Assembly: GCA_027487555.1 (NCBI GenBank)
Contig: JAIYDI010000048.1
Span: forward strand, 59,268 to 123,267
Direction of reading: 5' to 3'
DNA: 64,000 nt
Origin: Hyphomicrobiales bacterium
Lineage (GTDB): Bacteria > Pseudomonadota > Alphaproteobacteria > Rhizobiales > Devosiaceae
Every line of letters begins with the position of its first letter. Position 1 is the stretch's first letter. The notes under the pieces were generated by a model, which was not told the origin of the DNA, did not search any database, and was given only the letters and a program-made list of their open reading frames with translations. The position numbers were made by a program, and so were the translations under genes. Of the stretch, positions 44,835 to 54,399 are shown one piece after another.

Positions 44835-46766
44835 ATGACCGAGCTTTCGAACCCACCCCGCCTCGACCGCTTCGTGCCGGTCGACCACGCGAAGGTCAGC
44901 TTCGCCGGCGGCTTCTGGCAGAGCTGGACCGAGACGGTGCGCAACATCACCGTGCCGAGCCAGCATCGCCGGCTCGACGAGGAAGGCTTTCTCGAAGTGC
45001 TGAACTTCAAGGCGCCGCCCGCGCCGCTGGTGCGCCCGATCCAGCCGTCGGGCCTCTCCATGCAGCATTTCTTCGACAGCGATTTCGGCAAGTGGATCGA
45101 GGCGGCGAGCTATACGCTCAAGACCCATCCCAACCCGGAGCTCGAGGAGAAGATCGACGCCATTGTCGCGCAGTTGGCCGAAGGGCAGATGGCGGATGGC
45201 TATCTCCATTCCTGGTTCATCCGCCGCGAACCCGAAAAGCGCTGGAGCAATCTGCGCGATCTGCATGAAATGTACTCGATGGGGCATCTGCTCGAGGGCG
45301 CCGTCGCCTATTTCGAGGCGACCGGCAAGCGGCGCTTCCTCGATGTGATGATCAGGCTCGTCGACCATATCGACGCGACCTTCGGGCGCGAGCCGGGCAA
45401 GCTGCGCGGTTACGACGCCCATGAGGAAATCGAGATCGCGCTGGTGAAACTCTACCGTGTCACCGGCGAAGTGCGCTTCCTGAAGCTTGCGGATTACTTC
45501 GTCACCGAGCGCGGCCAGCAGCCCTCCTATTACGACGAGGAAGCGCGGCGGCGCGGCGACGATCCTGCAACCTATGTGTTCAAGACCTATGCCTATTCGC
45601 AGGCGCATATGCCCGTCCGCGAGCAGACCGAGGTGGTGGGCCACGCGGTGCGCGCCATGTACCTGTTCAGTGCCATGAGCGATCTCGCCGTCGAGACGGG
45701 CGATTTGAGCCTGTTCGATGCGACGAAGCGGCTCTTCGCCAACCTCACCGGGCGGCAGCTCTATGTCACCGGCGGGCTCGGGCCGGCGCACCAGAACGAG
45801 GGCTTCACCCGCGCTTACGACCTGCCCAACCTCACCGCCTATGCCGAAACCTGCGCCGCGGTGGGCCTCGCGTTCTGGGGCCACCGCATGGCGCAGATCG
45901 CGCTCGATAGCCGCTATACCGACGCGGTGGAACTGGTGCTGTTCAACGGCGCGCTCTCGGGCATTGCGCGCGACGGCGAGCATTATTTCTATGAGAACGT
46001 GCTTGAAAGCCATGGCGAGCACCGGCGCTGGAAATGGCACTATTGCCCGTGCTGCCCCACCAATATCGCCCGGCTGCTCGCCTCGCTCGGCAGCTATTTC
46101 TATACGACCAGGCCCGGCGAACTGGCTGTGCACCTCTATGGCGAAAACCGTGCGGAGATTTCGGTCGGCGATGTGCCGGTGACGCTGTCGCAAGAGACGC
46201 GCTACCCCTGGGATGGCGATATCGCGCTTGCCGTTTCCCCCGCAGCGCCCGCATCCTTCAAGCTGCACCTCCGCATCCCAGGCTGGTGCAATGGGGCCGA
46301 GGTCAGCGTCAATGGCGAGGTCGTGACGGCGCAGCCGGTGAACGGCTATCTCACCATCGAGCGGCTCTGGCAGGCGGGCGACGTGGTGCGCTTGCACTTC
46401 GCCATGCCCATCGAGCGGCTCCATGCCAATCCGCTGGTGGTGGAAGACGCGGGCCGCGTCGCGCTCAAGCGCGGGCCGGTGGTCTATTGCCTTGAAGAGG
46501 TGGACAATGGCCTCGCGCCGCAGCGGCTTGCGCTGCCCGCCGATGCCGAACTCTCTGCCCGCTTCGCGCCGGATCTGCTCGGTGGCGCCGTGCTGATCGA
46601 GGGCCTGGGCCTCGCGAGCGATGCGGAAGGCTGGGGCGACACCCTCTACGCGACCCAGGCGCCGCGCCAGGTGCCACGCAAGTTCACCGCCATTCCCTAT
46701 CACCTCTGGGCCAATCGCGACGCTGGCGCCATGCAGGTCTGGCTGCGGGAGGTCCCACGGCGCTGA
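44835..46766 (+). CDS. Glycoside hydrolase family 127 (beta-L-arabinofuranosidase)
   Basis: Encodes 643 aa, near the usual length. Signatures are FAGGFWQSWTETVRN, DGYLHSWFIRREPEKRWSN, DLHEMYSMGHLLEGA, GHAVRAMYLFSAMSDLA, LYVTGGLGPAHQNEGFT, and the Cys-rich zinc/nucleophile site WKWHYCPCCPTNIARLLASL with a preceding Glu (FYENVLES). GH127 cleaves terminal beta-L-arabinofuranosyl residues. No signal peptide, so substrate must be imported. Followed by an SDR gene 154 bases downstream. Confidence 0.93.
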   Translation: MTELSNPPRLDRFVPVDHAKVSFAGGFWQSWTETVRNITVPSQHRRLDEEGFLEVLNFKAPPAPLVRPIQPSGLSMQHFFDSDFGKWIEAASYTLKTHPNPELEEKIDAIVAQLAEGQMADGYLHSWFIRREPEKRWSNLRDLHEMYSMGHLLEGAVAYFEATGKRRFLDVMIRLVDHIDATFGREPGKLRGYDAHEEIEIALVKLYRVTGEVRFLKLADYFVTERGQQPSYYDEEARRRGDDPATYVFKTYAYSQAHMPVREQTEVVGHAVRAMYLFSAMSDLAVETGDLSLFDATKRLFANLTGRQLYVTGGLGPAHQNEGFTRAYDLPNLTAYAETCAAVGLAFWGHRMAQIALDSRYTDAVELVLFNGALSGIARDGEHYFYENVLESHGEHRRWKWHYCPCCPTNIARLLASLGSYFYTTRPGELAVHLYGENRAEISVGDVPVTLSQETRYPWDGDIALAVSPAAPASFKLHLRIPGWCNGAEVSVNGEVVTAQPVNGYLTIERLWQAGDVVRLHFAMPIERLHANPLVVEDAGRVALKRGPVVYCLEEVDNGLAPQRLALPADAELSARFAPDLLGGAVLIEGLGLASDAEGWGDTLYATQAPRQVPRKFTAIPYHLWANRDAGAMQVWLREVPRR

Positions 46767-46920
46767 TCCGGCCTTCCGCGCCCGCGCCCGAGCGTATAGA
46801 AACCTGTTTCAGGAAGAACTTGCAGGCGAAAGCGCGTCCCTGAAAACTGGTGCCGGGTTTCCGGTTCGTGACGTGCGAGACCACACGCCCTGCGCCCAAC
46901 GCCTTCCAGGAGGAGCGAGG

Positions 46921-47694
46921 ATGAGCGATTTCGACGGCCGCGTGGCGCTGGTGACGGGCACGACTGGTATTGCACGCGCAACGGCCCTGCATCTCGCCGA
47001 GGGTGGCGCCCGTGTCATGGCACTCGGCATAGATCCCGCGGGGAATGCAGCGCTCGCGGCCGCCAGTTCCGATATCACGGTGCGGCAGACCGATGTCTCG
47101 GTGCCCGCCGAGGTCGCGGCCGCGCTCGGCGAACTCGAGGATCGCTTCGGGCGGCTCGACATCATCGTCAACTCGGCCGCCGTGCACCCCTATGGCGATG
47201 CGGTCGATACCGACCCTGCCACCTTCATGCGCTGTCTCGCCGTCAATGTCGGGTCTATCCACCTCACCGCACATTTCGGCGTGCCGCTGATGCGGCGGAG
47301 CGGCAAGGGCGCCATCGTCAATGTCGCCAGCGTGCAAGGCCATGCGTGCCAGTCTGGCGTCGCCGCCTATGTCGCATCGAAGGGCGCCATCCATGCCTTG
47401 ACCCGCGCCATGGCGCTCGATTTCGCCGGCGAACGCATCCGCGTGAATTCGGTCAGCCCCGGCTCGGTGCGCACGCCTATCCTCGAACTCGCCGCCCGCA
47501 CCTTCGACGGGCCCGATGCCGATATCGCGGCGGTGTTCCGCCGCTTCGGTGACGCGCACCCGATCGGGCGGATCGGCGAGCCCGAGGAAGTGGCCGATCT
47601 CATCGGCTTCCTCGTCTCCGACCGCGCCGGGTTCATCACCGGCTCCGACTATCGCATTGATGGCGGCCTCACGGCCGGTCTCGGGGTGAAGTAG
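46921..47694 (+). CDS. Short-chain dehydrogenase/reductase
   Basis: Encodes 257 aa of classical SDR: nucleotide loop VALVTGTTGIARATAL, NSAAVHPYG (NAA motif variant), catalytic Ser in IVNVASVQGHACQ, Tyr-x-x-x-Lys in AAYVASKGAI, and SPGSVRTPI. Likely oxidises a sugar or sugar alcohol. ATG 46921 follows AGGAGGAGCGAGG, a strong ribosome site. Downstream of GH127; may work on its product. Confidence 0.92.
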   Translation: MSDFDGRVALVTGTTGIARATALHLAEGGARVMALGIDPAGNAALAAASSDITVRQTDVSVPAEVAAALGELEDRFGRLDIIVNSAAVHPYGDAVDTDPATFMRCLAVNVGSIHLTAHFGVPLMRRSGKGAIVNVASVQGHACQSGVAAYVASKGAIHALTRAMALDFAGERIRVNSVSPGSVRTPILELAARTFDGPDADIAAVFRRFGDAHPIGRIGEPEEVADLIGFLVSDRAGFITGSDYRIDGGLTAGLGVK

Positions 47695-47703
47695 GCCCGA
47701 TCG

Positions 47704-47898
47704 TCAGTTCGGACGCTGTCCATCTGCGCGAATTTGCTGCCGAGCGTCGTCGATGCCGGACTTTATCTGCCGCAGAAGGTCGTGGATATCGATATCTTCG
47801 CCGCGTTCGATGCGCTTCGAGATCATCATCACCGGAAACAGGACCAGCGACGGGCCGGGCTGCCGCAGCGCCGGCGCGCTATAGCGGAAAATAGACAC
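47704..47898 (-). CDS. Possible 64-aa small protein
   Basis: GTG start at 47898; sequence SIFRYSAPALRQPGPSLVLF followed by a charged part (ISKRIERGEDIDIHDLLRQI). No signature and no clear ribosome site. Codon composition is neutral, so it may be a chance frame in the gap between the SDR gene and the racemase gene. Confidence 0.3.
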   Translation of the reverse strand: MSIFRYSAPALRQPGPSLVLFPVMMISKRIERGEDIDIHDLLRQIKSGIDDARQQIRADGQRPN

Positions 47899-47962
47899 GC
47901 AGGCTGCGCTATGCAGGCCTTGCTGGTCAATCGCTGCAGGCAGCGCCGTTGCCGGTTACCCC

Positions 47963-48997
47963 TCAGTTCATCAGGTCGAATGCGTCGCCCCAGGTGTCGG
48001 ATACTGCATAGCCATGCGGGTAGGGGTCGCTCGGATCGTGTCCGATCTGGTGGATGCCGTGGATCCAGCCCCGGCCCGAAATGATCGGCTGGACTCCGGG
48101 CCTGCCGGCCACCGTCACGTCGCCGGCATGGGTCACGGTAAAGGTGGAATCGATGATCGAGCGGGCGGTGAACACATCGCCGGGCTTGGCGAGCCCGCGT
48201 GCCGCGGCCACCGCCAGCCGCGCCGAATTGCCGGTGCCGCAGGGCGAGCGGTCGATGCGGCCGGGCGGCATGATGGTCGCGCCCTTCAATTCCCCGGCTG
48301 CGTTGTGCGAGACGAACATGGTGTAGCTGATGCCCTTGATCGCCTCGATCTCGGGGTGCGCGATCTTCATCTGCCTGTTCACGGCGCGATGCACCGCCGA
48401 GCCCGCCGCCACCAGCTTCCGCGCCTGTTCGGGCACGATTTCGAGGCCGAACTGCGCGGGGTCGATCAGCGCGTAGAAGATGCCGCCATAGCCGATATCG
48501 ACCTTGATGCGGCCATAGCCTTCGACATCGACCCAGGCGTCGAGCTCATGTGCATAAGAGGGGTTCATGGTCAGCGTCACGCGCTCGCACTTGCCGTCGC
48601 GACAGGTGGCACGCGCCGTCACCACGCCCGAGGCGGTGTCGATGCGGACAATGGTTTCGGGCTCTTTCATCTCCAGCATGCCGGTTTCGAGCAGCACGGT
48701 GGTGAGACAAATGCTGTTCGAGCCCGACATGGCGTGCGCCTTGTCGCCCTGCAGGATGATGAAACCGACATCGGCATCAGGAACCGTCGGCGGAAAGATC
48801 AGGCAGGTGCTCATCTGCGCCGCGGCGCGCGGCTCGAATACAAGAAACCGGCGCAGGGAATCGTCGGTTTCGTTCAAATAGCGCAGCTTGTCGGCGATGC
48901 GCGCGCCCGGCACGTCGATGACGCCGCCGGTGACGATCCGGCCCACCTCGCCCTCGGCATGGGCCTCCACCAGGGTTACGGTCTTCCGCCAGCGCAT
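47963..48997 (-). CDS. Proline racemase-family enzyme with Ser/Cys catalytic pair
   Basis: Encodes 344 aa. The first catalytic position is Ser (HAMSGSNSICLTTV, where Cys is usual, MCGH), the second is Cys (DRSPCGTGNSARL). Other signatures: GHxG-like VVDIGYGGIFYALI, RIDTASGVVTARAT and GISYTMFVS. Enzymes of this superfamily with Cys/Cys are proline racemases or 4-hydroxyproline 2-epimerases; Cys/Thr are trans-3-hydroxyproline dehydratases. Ser/Cys members exist, and some have 4-hydroxyproline epimerase activity. Divergent from a GntR regulator and an FAD oxidase, the context of hydroxyproline/D-amino acid catabolism. Confidence 0.88.
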   Translation of the reverse strand: MRWRKTVTLVEAHAEGEVGRIVTGGVIDVPGARIADKLRYLNETDDSLRRFLVFEPRAAAQMSTCLIFPPTVPDADVGFIILQGDKAHAMSGSNSICLTTVLLETGMLEMKEPETIVRIDTASGVVTARATCRDGKCERVTLTMNPSYAHELDAWVDVEGYGRIKVDIGYGGIFYALIDPAQFGLEIVPEQARKLVAAGSAVHRAVNRQMKIAHPEIEAIKGISYTMFVSHNAAGELKGATIMPPGRIDRSPCGTGNSARLAVAAARGLAKPGDVFTARSIIDSTFTVTHAGDVTVAGRPGVQPIISGRGWIHGIHQIGHDPSDPYPHGYAVSDTWGDAFDLMN

Positions 48998-49060
48998 GGT
49001 CCTTGGTCTCCTTGATCGGGTCGCATCTTATCGCGGCGGGTGAGGAAATCTGTCAATCGC

Positions 49061-49081
49061 GTTGTCGACAGGTTGCCGACA
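49061..49081. promoter_or_regulatory. Tandem GTTGYCGACA operator candidate
   Basis: GTTGTCGACA (49061-49070) and GTTGCCGACA (49072-49081) repeat 11 bases apart, one helical turn, inside the 205-base divergent region between the racemase gene and gntR. TGTCGACA is itself an 8-bp palindrome. A FadR-type GntR regulator is encoded next to it, so it is a plausible binding site. Confidence 0.45.
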
Positions 49082-49202
49082 AATGCCGTCTGCCGTATCA
49101 GTGCCGTTGTCCATGCACCGACGCTGCATGCGACAGCAACAGCGCCGTTGAGCGGCGGCCTTTGGCAGGCTAGGGCTTCATCTCCACGTCGAGAGGGCGA
49201 AC

Positions 49203-49937
49203 ATGTCGAGCGGAACTGCCAAGGCCGAACTGAAGCCCATTGCCCCGGCGCGAGTGCGCGGGTCCGGAGCGCAAACCGTCTATGAGCGGGTGCGACAGGC
49301 CATTCTCGACCTGACCCTCGAGCCGGGCAGCCCGCTCGACGAGGTGCAACTCTCCGAACAGTTCGACATGTCGCGCACGCCCATCCGCGAGGCGCTGGTG
49401 CGGCTGGTGGCCGAGGGTCTCGCGACGACGCTGCCCAACCGCAACACCATCGTATCGGCCATCGATTTCGTCCGGCTGCCGGTCTATTTCGAGGCGCTGA
49501 CGCTGATGTACCGGGTCACGACGCGCGGTGCGGCCGTGCATCGCTCTGAGGACGACCTGACGCGGATTTCCGGCTTCAAGGACGCCTATGCCGCCGCCGT
49601 CGAGGCGCGCGAGGCACTCGCCATGATCCAGGCCAATCGCGATTTCCATGTGGCCATCGCCGAGGCGGGCGGCAATGTCTATTTCACCCAGCTGTTTTCG
49701 CGGTTGCTCGACGAAGGCCGCCGCATCCTGAGGCTCTACTACCAGTCCTTCGACGACAAGCTGCCGCGGCAGTATGTCGATGAGCACGAGGGGATCGTCG
49801 CCGCCATTGTCGCGCAGGATGCCGATCTGGCCGATGACCTGGCCGCTGGCCATGCCGCGCAGATCGTCCGGCAGATTCAAAGCTATATCGCCCGCGATAC
49901 CAGCGCGCGGCTCAGCCTCAAGGGAATGCACAGGTAA
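49203..49937 (+). CDS. GntR-family (FadR subfamily) transcriptional regulator
   Basis: Encodes 244 aa. The winged HTH (about 25-90) has VYERVRQAILDLTLEPG, DEVQLSEQFDMSRTPIREAL and LVAEGLATTLPN; the FCD effector domain (about 100-235) has FHVAIAEAGGN and LDEGRRILRLYYQ. FCD regulators often sense small organic acids or amino acids. The stop overlaps the start of the FAD oxidase by one base (TAATG), so the two are coupled. Confidence 0.92.
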   Translation: MSSGTAKAELKPIAPARVRGSGAQTVYERVRQAILDLTLEPGSPLDEVQLSEQFDMSRTPIREALVRLVAEGLATTLPNRNTIVSAIDFVRLPVYFEALTLMYRVTTRGAAVHRSEDDLTRISGFKDAYAAAVEAREALAMIQANRDFHVAIAEAGGNVYFTQLFSRLLDEGRRILRLYYQSFDDKLPRQYVDEHEGIVAAIVAQDADLADDLAAGHAAQIVRQIQSYIARDTSARLSLKGMHR

Positions 49938-51163
49938 TGCTCAAGGTCGGTATCGTCGGCGGTGGCATCATCGGGTCATCCATCGCGACCTGGCTCATCG
50001 GCGACGGCCACGAGGTCACCGTCTATGAGCGCGAGCCCGAGGGGCTGCCCGCCTCCGCAGGCAACGCATCGCTGATCGCCTTGCCCGAAATTGCGCCGAT
50101 CGCCAGCCCCGGCGTGCTCACCGCCGTGCCAAAATGGCTGCTGGATCCGCTCGGGCCGCTGACGCTGCGCTGGGGAGACCTTCCGGCCCTCACGCCCTGG
50201 CTCCTGAGCTTCCTCGCCCATGCCACACCCGGACATGGCCGGCATGCCCGCGCCGCGCTGACGCAGCTGATGACCACCGCGCTTGCCGATCATTTCGCCG
50301 TCGGGCGGATCGCCGGGCTCGAGGGGCACCTGCGCCAGACCGGATATGTCTCGCTGCATGACAGCGAGGCCTCGATCGCTTCGGCGCTGCACGAGGCCGC
50401 GCTGGCGAAGGCGGCGCTGGGCTACGACTATGTGCGGCTCTCGCCCGCCGAGGCGCGGACGCTGGTGCCCGAGCTCGAGGGCGCGTTCCACGCCGCCCTG
50501 CACCAGCCGATCTACTGGATGGCCGCCAACCCACTCGCCATCCTGCGCGCCCATCAGGCCTTTGCTGTTGAGCGTGGGCGCCGCATCGCGTCCGAGGTCC
50601 AGCAGGTCACACAGCACGGCGATGGCATCCATATCGCCACCGCGTCGGGGTCCGAGCGCTATGATCGCGTCGTCGTCGCCGCCGGGGTCTGGTCGCGCGT
50701 GCTGGTTCGCCAGCTCGGCCTCAAGGTGCTGCTCGAAACCGAGCGCGGCTACAATACCACCTATACCGATCTCGGCTGGAACCTGCCGCTGCCGGTCGGC
50801 TTTGCCGATCACGGCTTCATCGCCACGCCGCTGGTCGATGGCTTGCGGGTCGGTGGCGCGGTGGAACTCGCCCGGCCCGAGACGTCGCCGAACTTCGCCC
50901 GCGCCAGGGCCATGCGCGAGAAGATGCGCCGCTATGTCCCGTCGCTGCCGGAGGGTGGCACGGAATGGATGGGCCGTCGGCCTTCGACGCCGGATTCCCT
51001 GCCGGTGATTTCGCTCCACCCCCGCGACAATCGCATCGCCTTCGCGTTCGGGCACGGGCATCTGGGGCTGACCCTCAGCGCCGTCACCGCCCGCATGGTG
51101 GCGGGGCTGATCCTCGGCCGCGAGGAGCGGGCCGAGGCATTCTCGATTTCGCGCTTCCAGTAG
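49937..51163 (+). CDS. FAD-dependent D-amino acid dehydrogenase-like oxidoreductase
   Basis: Encodes 408 aa. The ADP-binding motif is VGIVGGGIIGSSIATWL; a DadA-like C-terminus has RVGGAVELARPETSPNF, WMGRRPSTPDSLPVI and FAFGHGHLGLTLSAVTARM. DadA-type enzymes oxidise D-amino acids; with the racemase-family gene this suggests cis-4-hydroxy-D-proline oxidation. Translation is coupled to gntR. The next plus-strand gene is absent: patD runs the other way. Confidence 0.88.
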   Translation: MLKVGIVGGGIIGSSIATWLIGDGHEVTVYEREPEGLPASAGNASLIALPEIAPIASPGVLTAVPKWLLDPLGPLTLRWGDLPALTPWLLSFLAHATPGHGRHARAALTQLMTTALADHFAVGRIAGLEGHLRQTGYVSLHDSEASIASALHEAALAKAALGYDYVRLSPAEARTLVPELEGAFHAALHQPIYWMAANPLAILRAHQAFAVERGRRIASEVQQVTQHGDGIHIATASGSERYDRVVVAAGVWSRVLVRQLGLKVLLETERGYNTTYTDLGWNLPLPVGFADHGFIATPLVDGLRVGGAVELARPETSPNFARARAMREKMRRYVPSLPEGGTEWMGRRPSTPDSLPVISLHPRDNRIAFAFGHGHLGLTLSAVTARMVAGLILGREERAEAFSISRFQ

Positions 51164-51178
51164 GGGCGGGCGTCCGCC

Positions 51179-52609
51179 TCACCCCCCGTGGTTGATCATG
51201 ATGTGGCGCACGGCGGTATAATCCTCGAGCGCATAGACCGACATGTCCTTGCCATAGCCCGACTGCTTCAGGCCGCCATGCGGCATCTCGTTGACCAGCA
51301 TGAAGTGTGTATTGATCCAGGTACAGCCATATTGCAGCCGGGCCGAGGTCTGCATGGCCTTGTCGATATCCTTGGTCCACACCGATGAGGCGAGGCCGTA
51401 GTCGCTGTCATTGGCCCAGGCGATTGCGTCCTCGGGGTCGGTGAAGCGCGTTACCGACACCACCGGGCCGAACACTTCGCGCCGCACGATCTCGTCGGTC
51501 TGCAAGGCGCCTGCGATCACGGTGGGCTCGTAGTAGAAGCCCTTGTCGCCCGAGACGTGCCCGCCGGTTGTCACCTCGATATGCGGCAGTTCCGACGCCC
51601 GCTCGACGAAGCTCGCCACCCGGTCGCGCTGCCGCCGCGAAATCAGTGGGCCGATCTCGTTGACCGCATCATCCGTCTCGTTGAACTTCAGCGTGGATAC
51701 CGCCGCGCTCAGCTCCGCCACCAGCCTGTCGTGGATTTTCGGGCCGGCATAGACGCGGCAGGCCGCCGTGCAATCCTGCCCGGCATTGTAGAAGCCGAAG
51801 GTCCTGAGCCCGTTGACCACGGCATCGAGGTCGGCGTCGTCATAAACGATCACCGGCGCCTTGCCGCCGAGCTCGAGATGCGTGCGCTTCACCGATTTCG
51901 CGGCCGCTTCCAGCACCTTTTTGCCGGTCGAGATATCGCCGGTGATCGACACCATGTTGACGCGCGGGTGGTTGATCAGCGCATTGCCCACGCTCGCGCC
52001 GCGGCCGAGCACGATATTCACCACCCCCTCGGGCAGGATATTGGCGAGCAGCTTGCCGAGCTTCAGCGCGGTCAGCGGCGTCTGTTCCGACGGCTTGAAC
52101 ACCACGCAATTGCCGCCCGCAATCGCCGGCGCGAGCTTCCACGCCATCATCATCAGCGGATAGTTCCAAGGCGCGATCGAGGCGACGATACCGATCGGGT
52201 CGCGGCGGATCATCGAGGTATGGCCGGGCAGGTATTCGCCGGCCGCCATGGCGTGCACATTGCGCACCGCGCCAGCAAAGAACCGCCAGCAATCGATGAT
52301 GGCGGGGATTTCGTCGTTGCGCACCGCATTGATCGGCTTGCCGCAATTCAGCGCCTCGAGCGCGGCAAACGCGTCGGCCTCGTCCTCGATCGCCTGCGCG
52401 ATTTTCAGAAGGTAGTTCGAGCGCTGCTGCGGCGTGGTGCGCGACCACGCCGTGAAGGCCTTCTCCGCCGCCGCTACCGCCGCATCGATCTGCGCCGGGT
52501 TGGCCTCGGCAACCGGCTTGATCAGCGCGCCCGAGCGCGGGTTCAGCACCTGTTCCTCGGTTTCGGTGCCAAGCTCGAAGCGGCTCCCGATCAGCATCTC
52601 GATATCCAT
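51179..52609 (-). CDS. patD: Aminobutyraldehyde dehydrogenase
   Basis: Encodes 476 aa, aldehyde dehydrogenase superfamily. The catalytic Cys is in [15 protein letters not shown], the Glu in [18 protein letters not shown]-binding [15 protein letters not shown], and the tail is [16 protein letters not shown]. The QDCTA variant and the operon context (ydcSTUV) identify it as the PatD/YdcW type that oxidises 4-aminobutanal from putrescine to GABA. ATG 52609 with GGGAGAGA upstream. Last gene of the ydcSTUV-patD operon. Confidence 0.93.
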   Translation of the reverse strand: MDIEMLIGSRFELGTETEEQVLNPRSGALIKPVAEANPAQIDAAVAAAEKAFTAWSRTTPQQRSNYLLKIAQAIEDEADAFAALEALNCGKPINAVRNDEIPAIIDCWRFFAGAVRNVHAMAAGEYLPGHTSMIRRDPIGIVASIAPWNYPLMMMAWKLAPAIAGGNCVVFKPSEQTPLTALKLGKLLANILPEGVVNIVLGRGASVGNALINHPRVNMVSITGDISTGKKVLEAAAKSVKRTHLELGGKAPVIVYDDADLDAVVNGLRTFGFYNAGQDCTAACRVYAGPKIHDRLVAELSAAVSTLKFNETDDAVNEIGPLISRRQRDRVASFVERASELPHIEVTTGGHVSGDKGFYYEPTVIAGALQTDEIVRREVFGPVVSVTRFTDPEDAIAWANDSDYGLASSVWTKDIDKAMQTSARLQYGCTWINTHFMLVNEMPHGGLKQSGYGKDMSVYALEDYTAVRHIMINHGG

Positions 52610-52625
52610 GGTCTCTCTCCCAGTA

Positions 52626-53453
52626 CTATTTGCCCATGCCGCCGGTGGTCTGTTCTCCGCCGCGTGTCAGGTAGAAGGCGGCGAGAATGGGCAGGAAGGT
52701 GACGATGATGACCACCATCGCCACGACATTGGTGACGGGCCGCTGGCGCGGCCGGATGAGTTCTTCCAGCATCCAGATCGGCAGGGTCTGCTGCTGCCCG
52801 GCGGTGAAGGTGGTGACGATCACCTCGTCGAAGCTGAGCGCGAAGGCCAGCATGCCGCCCGCGAGCAGCGCGGTGCCGAGGTTCGGCAAGATGACATGGC
52901 GGAAGGTCTGGAACTTGTCGGCGCCCAGGTCCATCGCCGCTTCGATCAGCGATCCATGCAGCCGGCGGAAGCGCGCCACGGCATTGTTGTAGACCACCAC
53001 GATACAGAACGTTGAGTGTCCGAGGATGATCGTCCAGAACGAGAACGGGATATCCATCAGGTTGAACGCCGAACGCAGCGATATGCCGGTGATGATGCCT
53101 GGCAGCGCGATCGGCAGGATGACGACCAGCGAGATGGTTTCGCGCCCGAAGAATTTCGTGCCCGAAACGGCGGCGGCGCACAGCGTGCCCAGCACCAGCG
53201 CAATGGCCGTGGAGATTGCCGCAACCTGCACCGAAAGCGTCAGTGCCTCCCAGACATCGGATCGCCCCCAGGTTACGGCGAACCACTCGAGCGTCAGCCC
53301 CGGCGGTGGCCATTGATAGGTGCGGTCCTCGGTCGAAAAGGCATAAAGGAAGATCAGGGCCAGCGGCGCCAGCATGAAGGTGAGCCCGGCAAAGGCCGCG
53401 ACCTTCAGCCCGAGCGGCGCGCCTTTGTCACCATTGTCTCGCCTAGAGCGCAT
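52626..53453 (-). CDS. ydcV: Polyamine-type ABC transporter permease (PotC/YdcV-like)
   Basis: Encodes 275 aa. Multiple transmembrane segments (for example [21 protein letters not shown] and [16 protein letters not shown]). The EAA loop is [21 protein letters not shown]. It pairs with the preceding permease to form the membrane channel. The start overlaps the ydcU stop region by 11 bases. Part of the ydcS-T-U-V-patD order also seen in E. coli. Confidence 0.9.
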   Translation of the reverse strand: MRSRRDNGDKGAPLGLKVAAFAGLTFMLAPLALIFLYAFSTEDRTYQWPPPGLTLEWFAVTWGRSDVWEALTLSVQVAAISTAIALVLGTLCAAAVSGTKFFGRETISLVVILPIALPGIITGISLRSAFNLMDIPFSFWTIILGHSTFCIVVVYNNAVARFRRLHGSLIEAAMDLGADKFQTFRHVILPNLGTALLAGGMLAFALSFDEVIVTTFTAGQQQTLPIWMLEELIRPRQRPVTNVVAMVVIIVTFLPILAAFYLTRGGEQTTGGMGK

Positions 53454-54399
53454 TGAAGGCCCCCGCGCGCTTGGCGAGCCACAGATAGATCCCCATGATG
53501 ACGATGGGCACCACGGTAAAGGCCGCGGCCAAGGGGATGTTCCCGGCCGTGCCCTGGTGCGAGTAGACCGCCTGTCCGATGAAGAACTGCGAGTTCCCGA
53601 CAATCTGCGGGATGATGTAATCGCCCAGCGTCAGCGAGAAGGTGAAGATCGAGCCGGCAATCACGCCCGGCAGGGTCAGCGGGAAGATCACCTTCCAGAA
53701 GGTCTGGCGCGGCGTTGCGCCCAGGTCCGCCGAGGCATCGAGCAGGTTGGTCGGCACGCGTTCGATCGCCGCCTGGATCGGCAGGATCATGAACGGCATC
53801 CACACATAGAGGAAAACGAGGAAGGTGCCGGTATAGCTGATCGACAGCGAGTTTCCACCGATCACCGGGATGGCGAGCCATGCTTCGAGGAGCCAGGTGA
53901 GGTGCAGTTGTTCGAACAGCCAGTTGAGGATGCCCTCCTTGGCGAGGATCAGCTTCCACGCATAGATCTTCACCAGGTAGCTGGCCCAGAGCGGCAGCAT
54001 GATCGAGAGGTAGAACAGCGCCTTCCACTTTCCCCGCGCGTAGCGCGCCGCCATGTAGGCGATGGGAAAGGCGATGATGGCCGAGGCGATGGTCACGAGC
54101 GCCGACATCATCACCGTGCGCACGATGATGTCGAGGTTCTGCGGCTTGAGAAGCTCGGCATAGGTCTTGAGCGTGAACTCGTGGTTGATCAGCCCCGAGA
54201 ATTCGTCGATCGAAAAGAAGCTCTGGATCAGCAGAGCCAGCAGGGAACCGAGATAGACGATGCCCAGCCACAGAATGGCCGGCAGCAGCATCAGGAAGAT
54301 CAGCAGTCCCGGCCGCCGCCAGAAATGGTCCGACAGCGCCCCCAGCCAGCCTCGCCGGTTCGGCATGATGGCGCCACTCATGTCGGCAAGCGCCGTCAC
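53443..54399 (-). CDS. ydcU: Polyamine-type ABC transporter permease (PotB/YdcU-like)
   Basis: Encodes 318 aa. It starts with GTG (54399) overlapping the ydcT stop (GTGA), with GAGCGAGG upstream. Transmembrane segments include LLIFLMLLPAILWLGIVYLGSL and TIASAIIAFPIAYMAA. The EAA loop is DASADLGATPRQTFWKVIFPL, the docking site for the ATPase. Spermidine/putrescine-type importer channel subunit. Confidence 0.92.
   Translation of the reverse strand: MTALADMSGAIMPNRRGWLGALSDHFWRRPGLLIFLMLLPAILWLGIVYLGSLLALLIQSFFSIDEFSGLINHEFTLKTYAELLKPQNLDIIVRTVMMSALVTIASAIIAFPIAYMAARYARGKWKALFYLSIMLPLWASYLVKIYAWKLILAKEGILNWLFEQLHLTWLLEAWLAIPVIGGNSLSISYTGTFLVFLYVWMPFMILPIQAAIERVPTNLLDASADLGATPRQTFWKVIFPLTLPGVIAGSIFTFSLTLGDYIIPQIVGNSQFFIGQAVYSHQGTAGNIPLAAAFTVVPIVIMGIYLWLAKRAGAFNAL

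Noticed and set aside
44736..46703. 655-aa minus-strand frame opposite GH127
   Set aside because: Antisense shadow; the plus strand has clear GH127 motifs.
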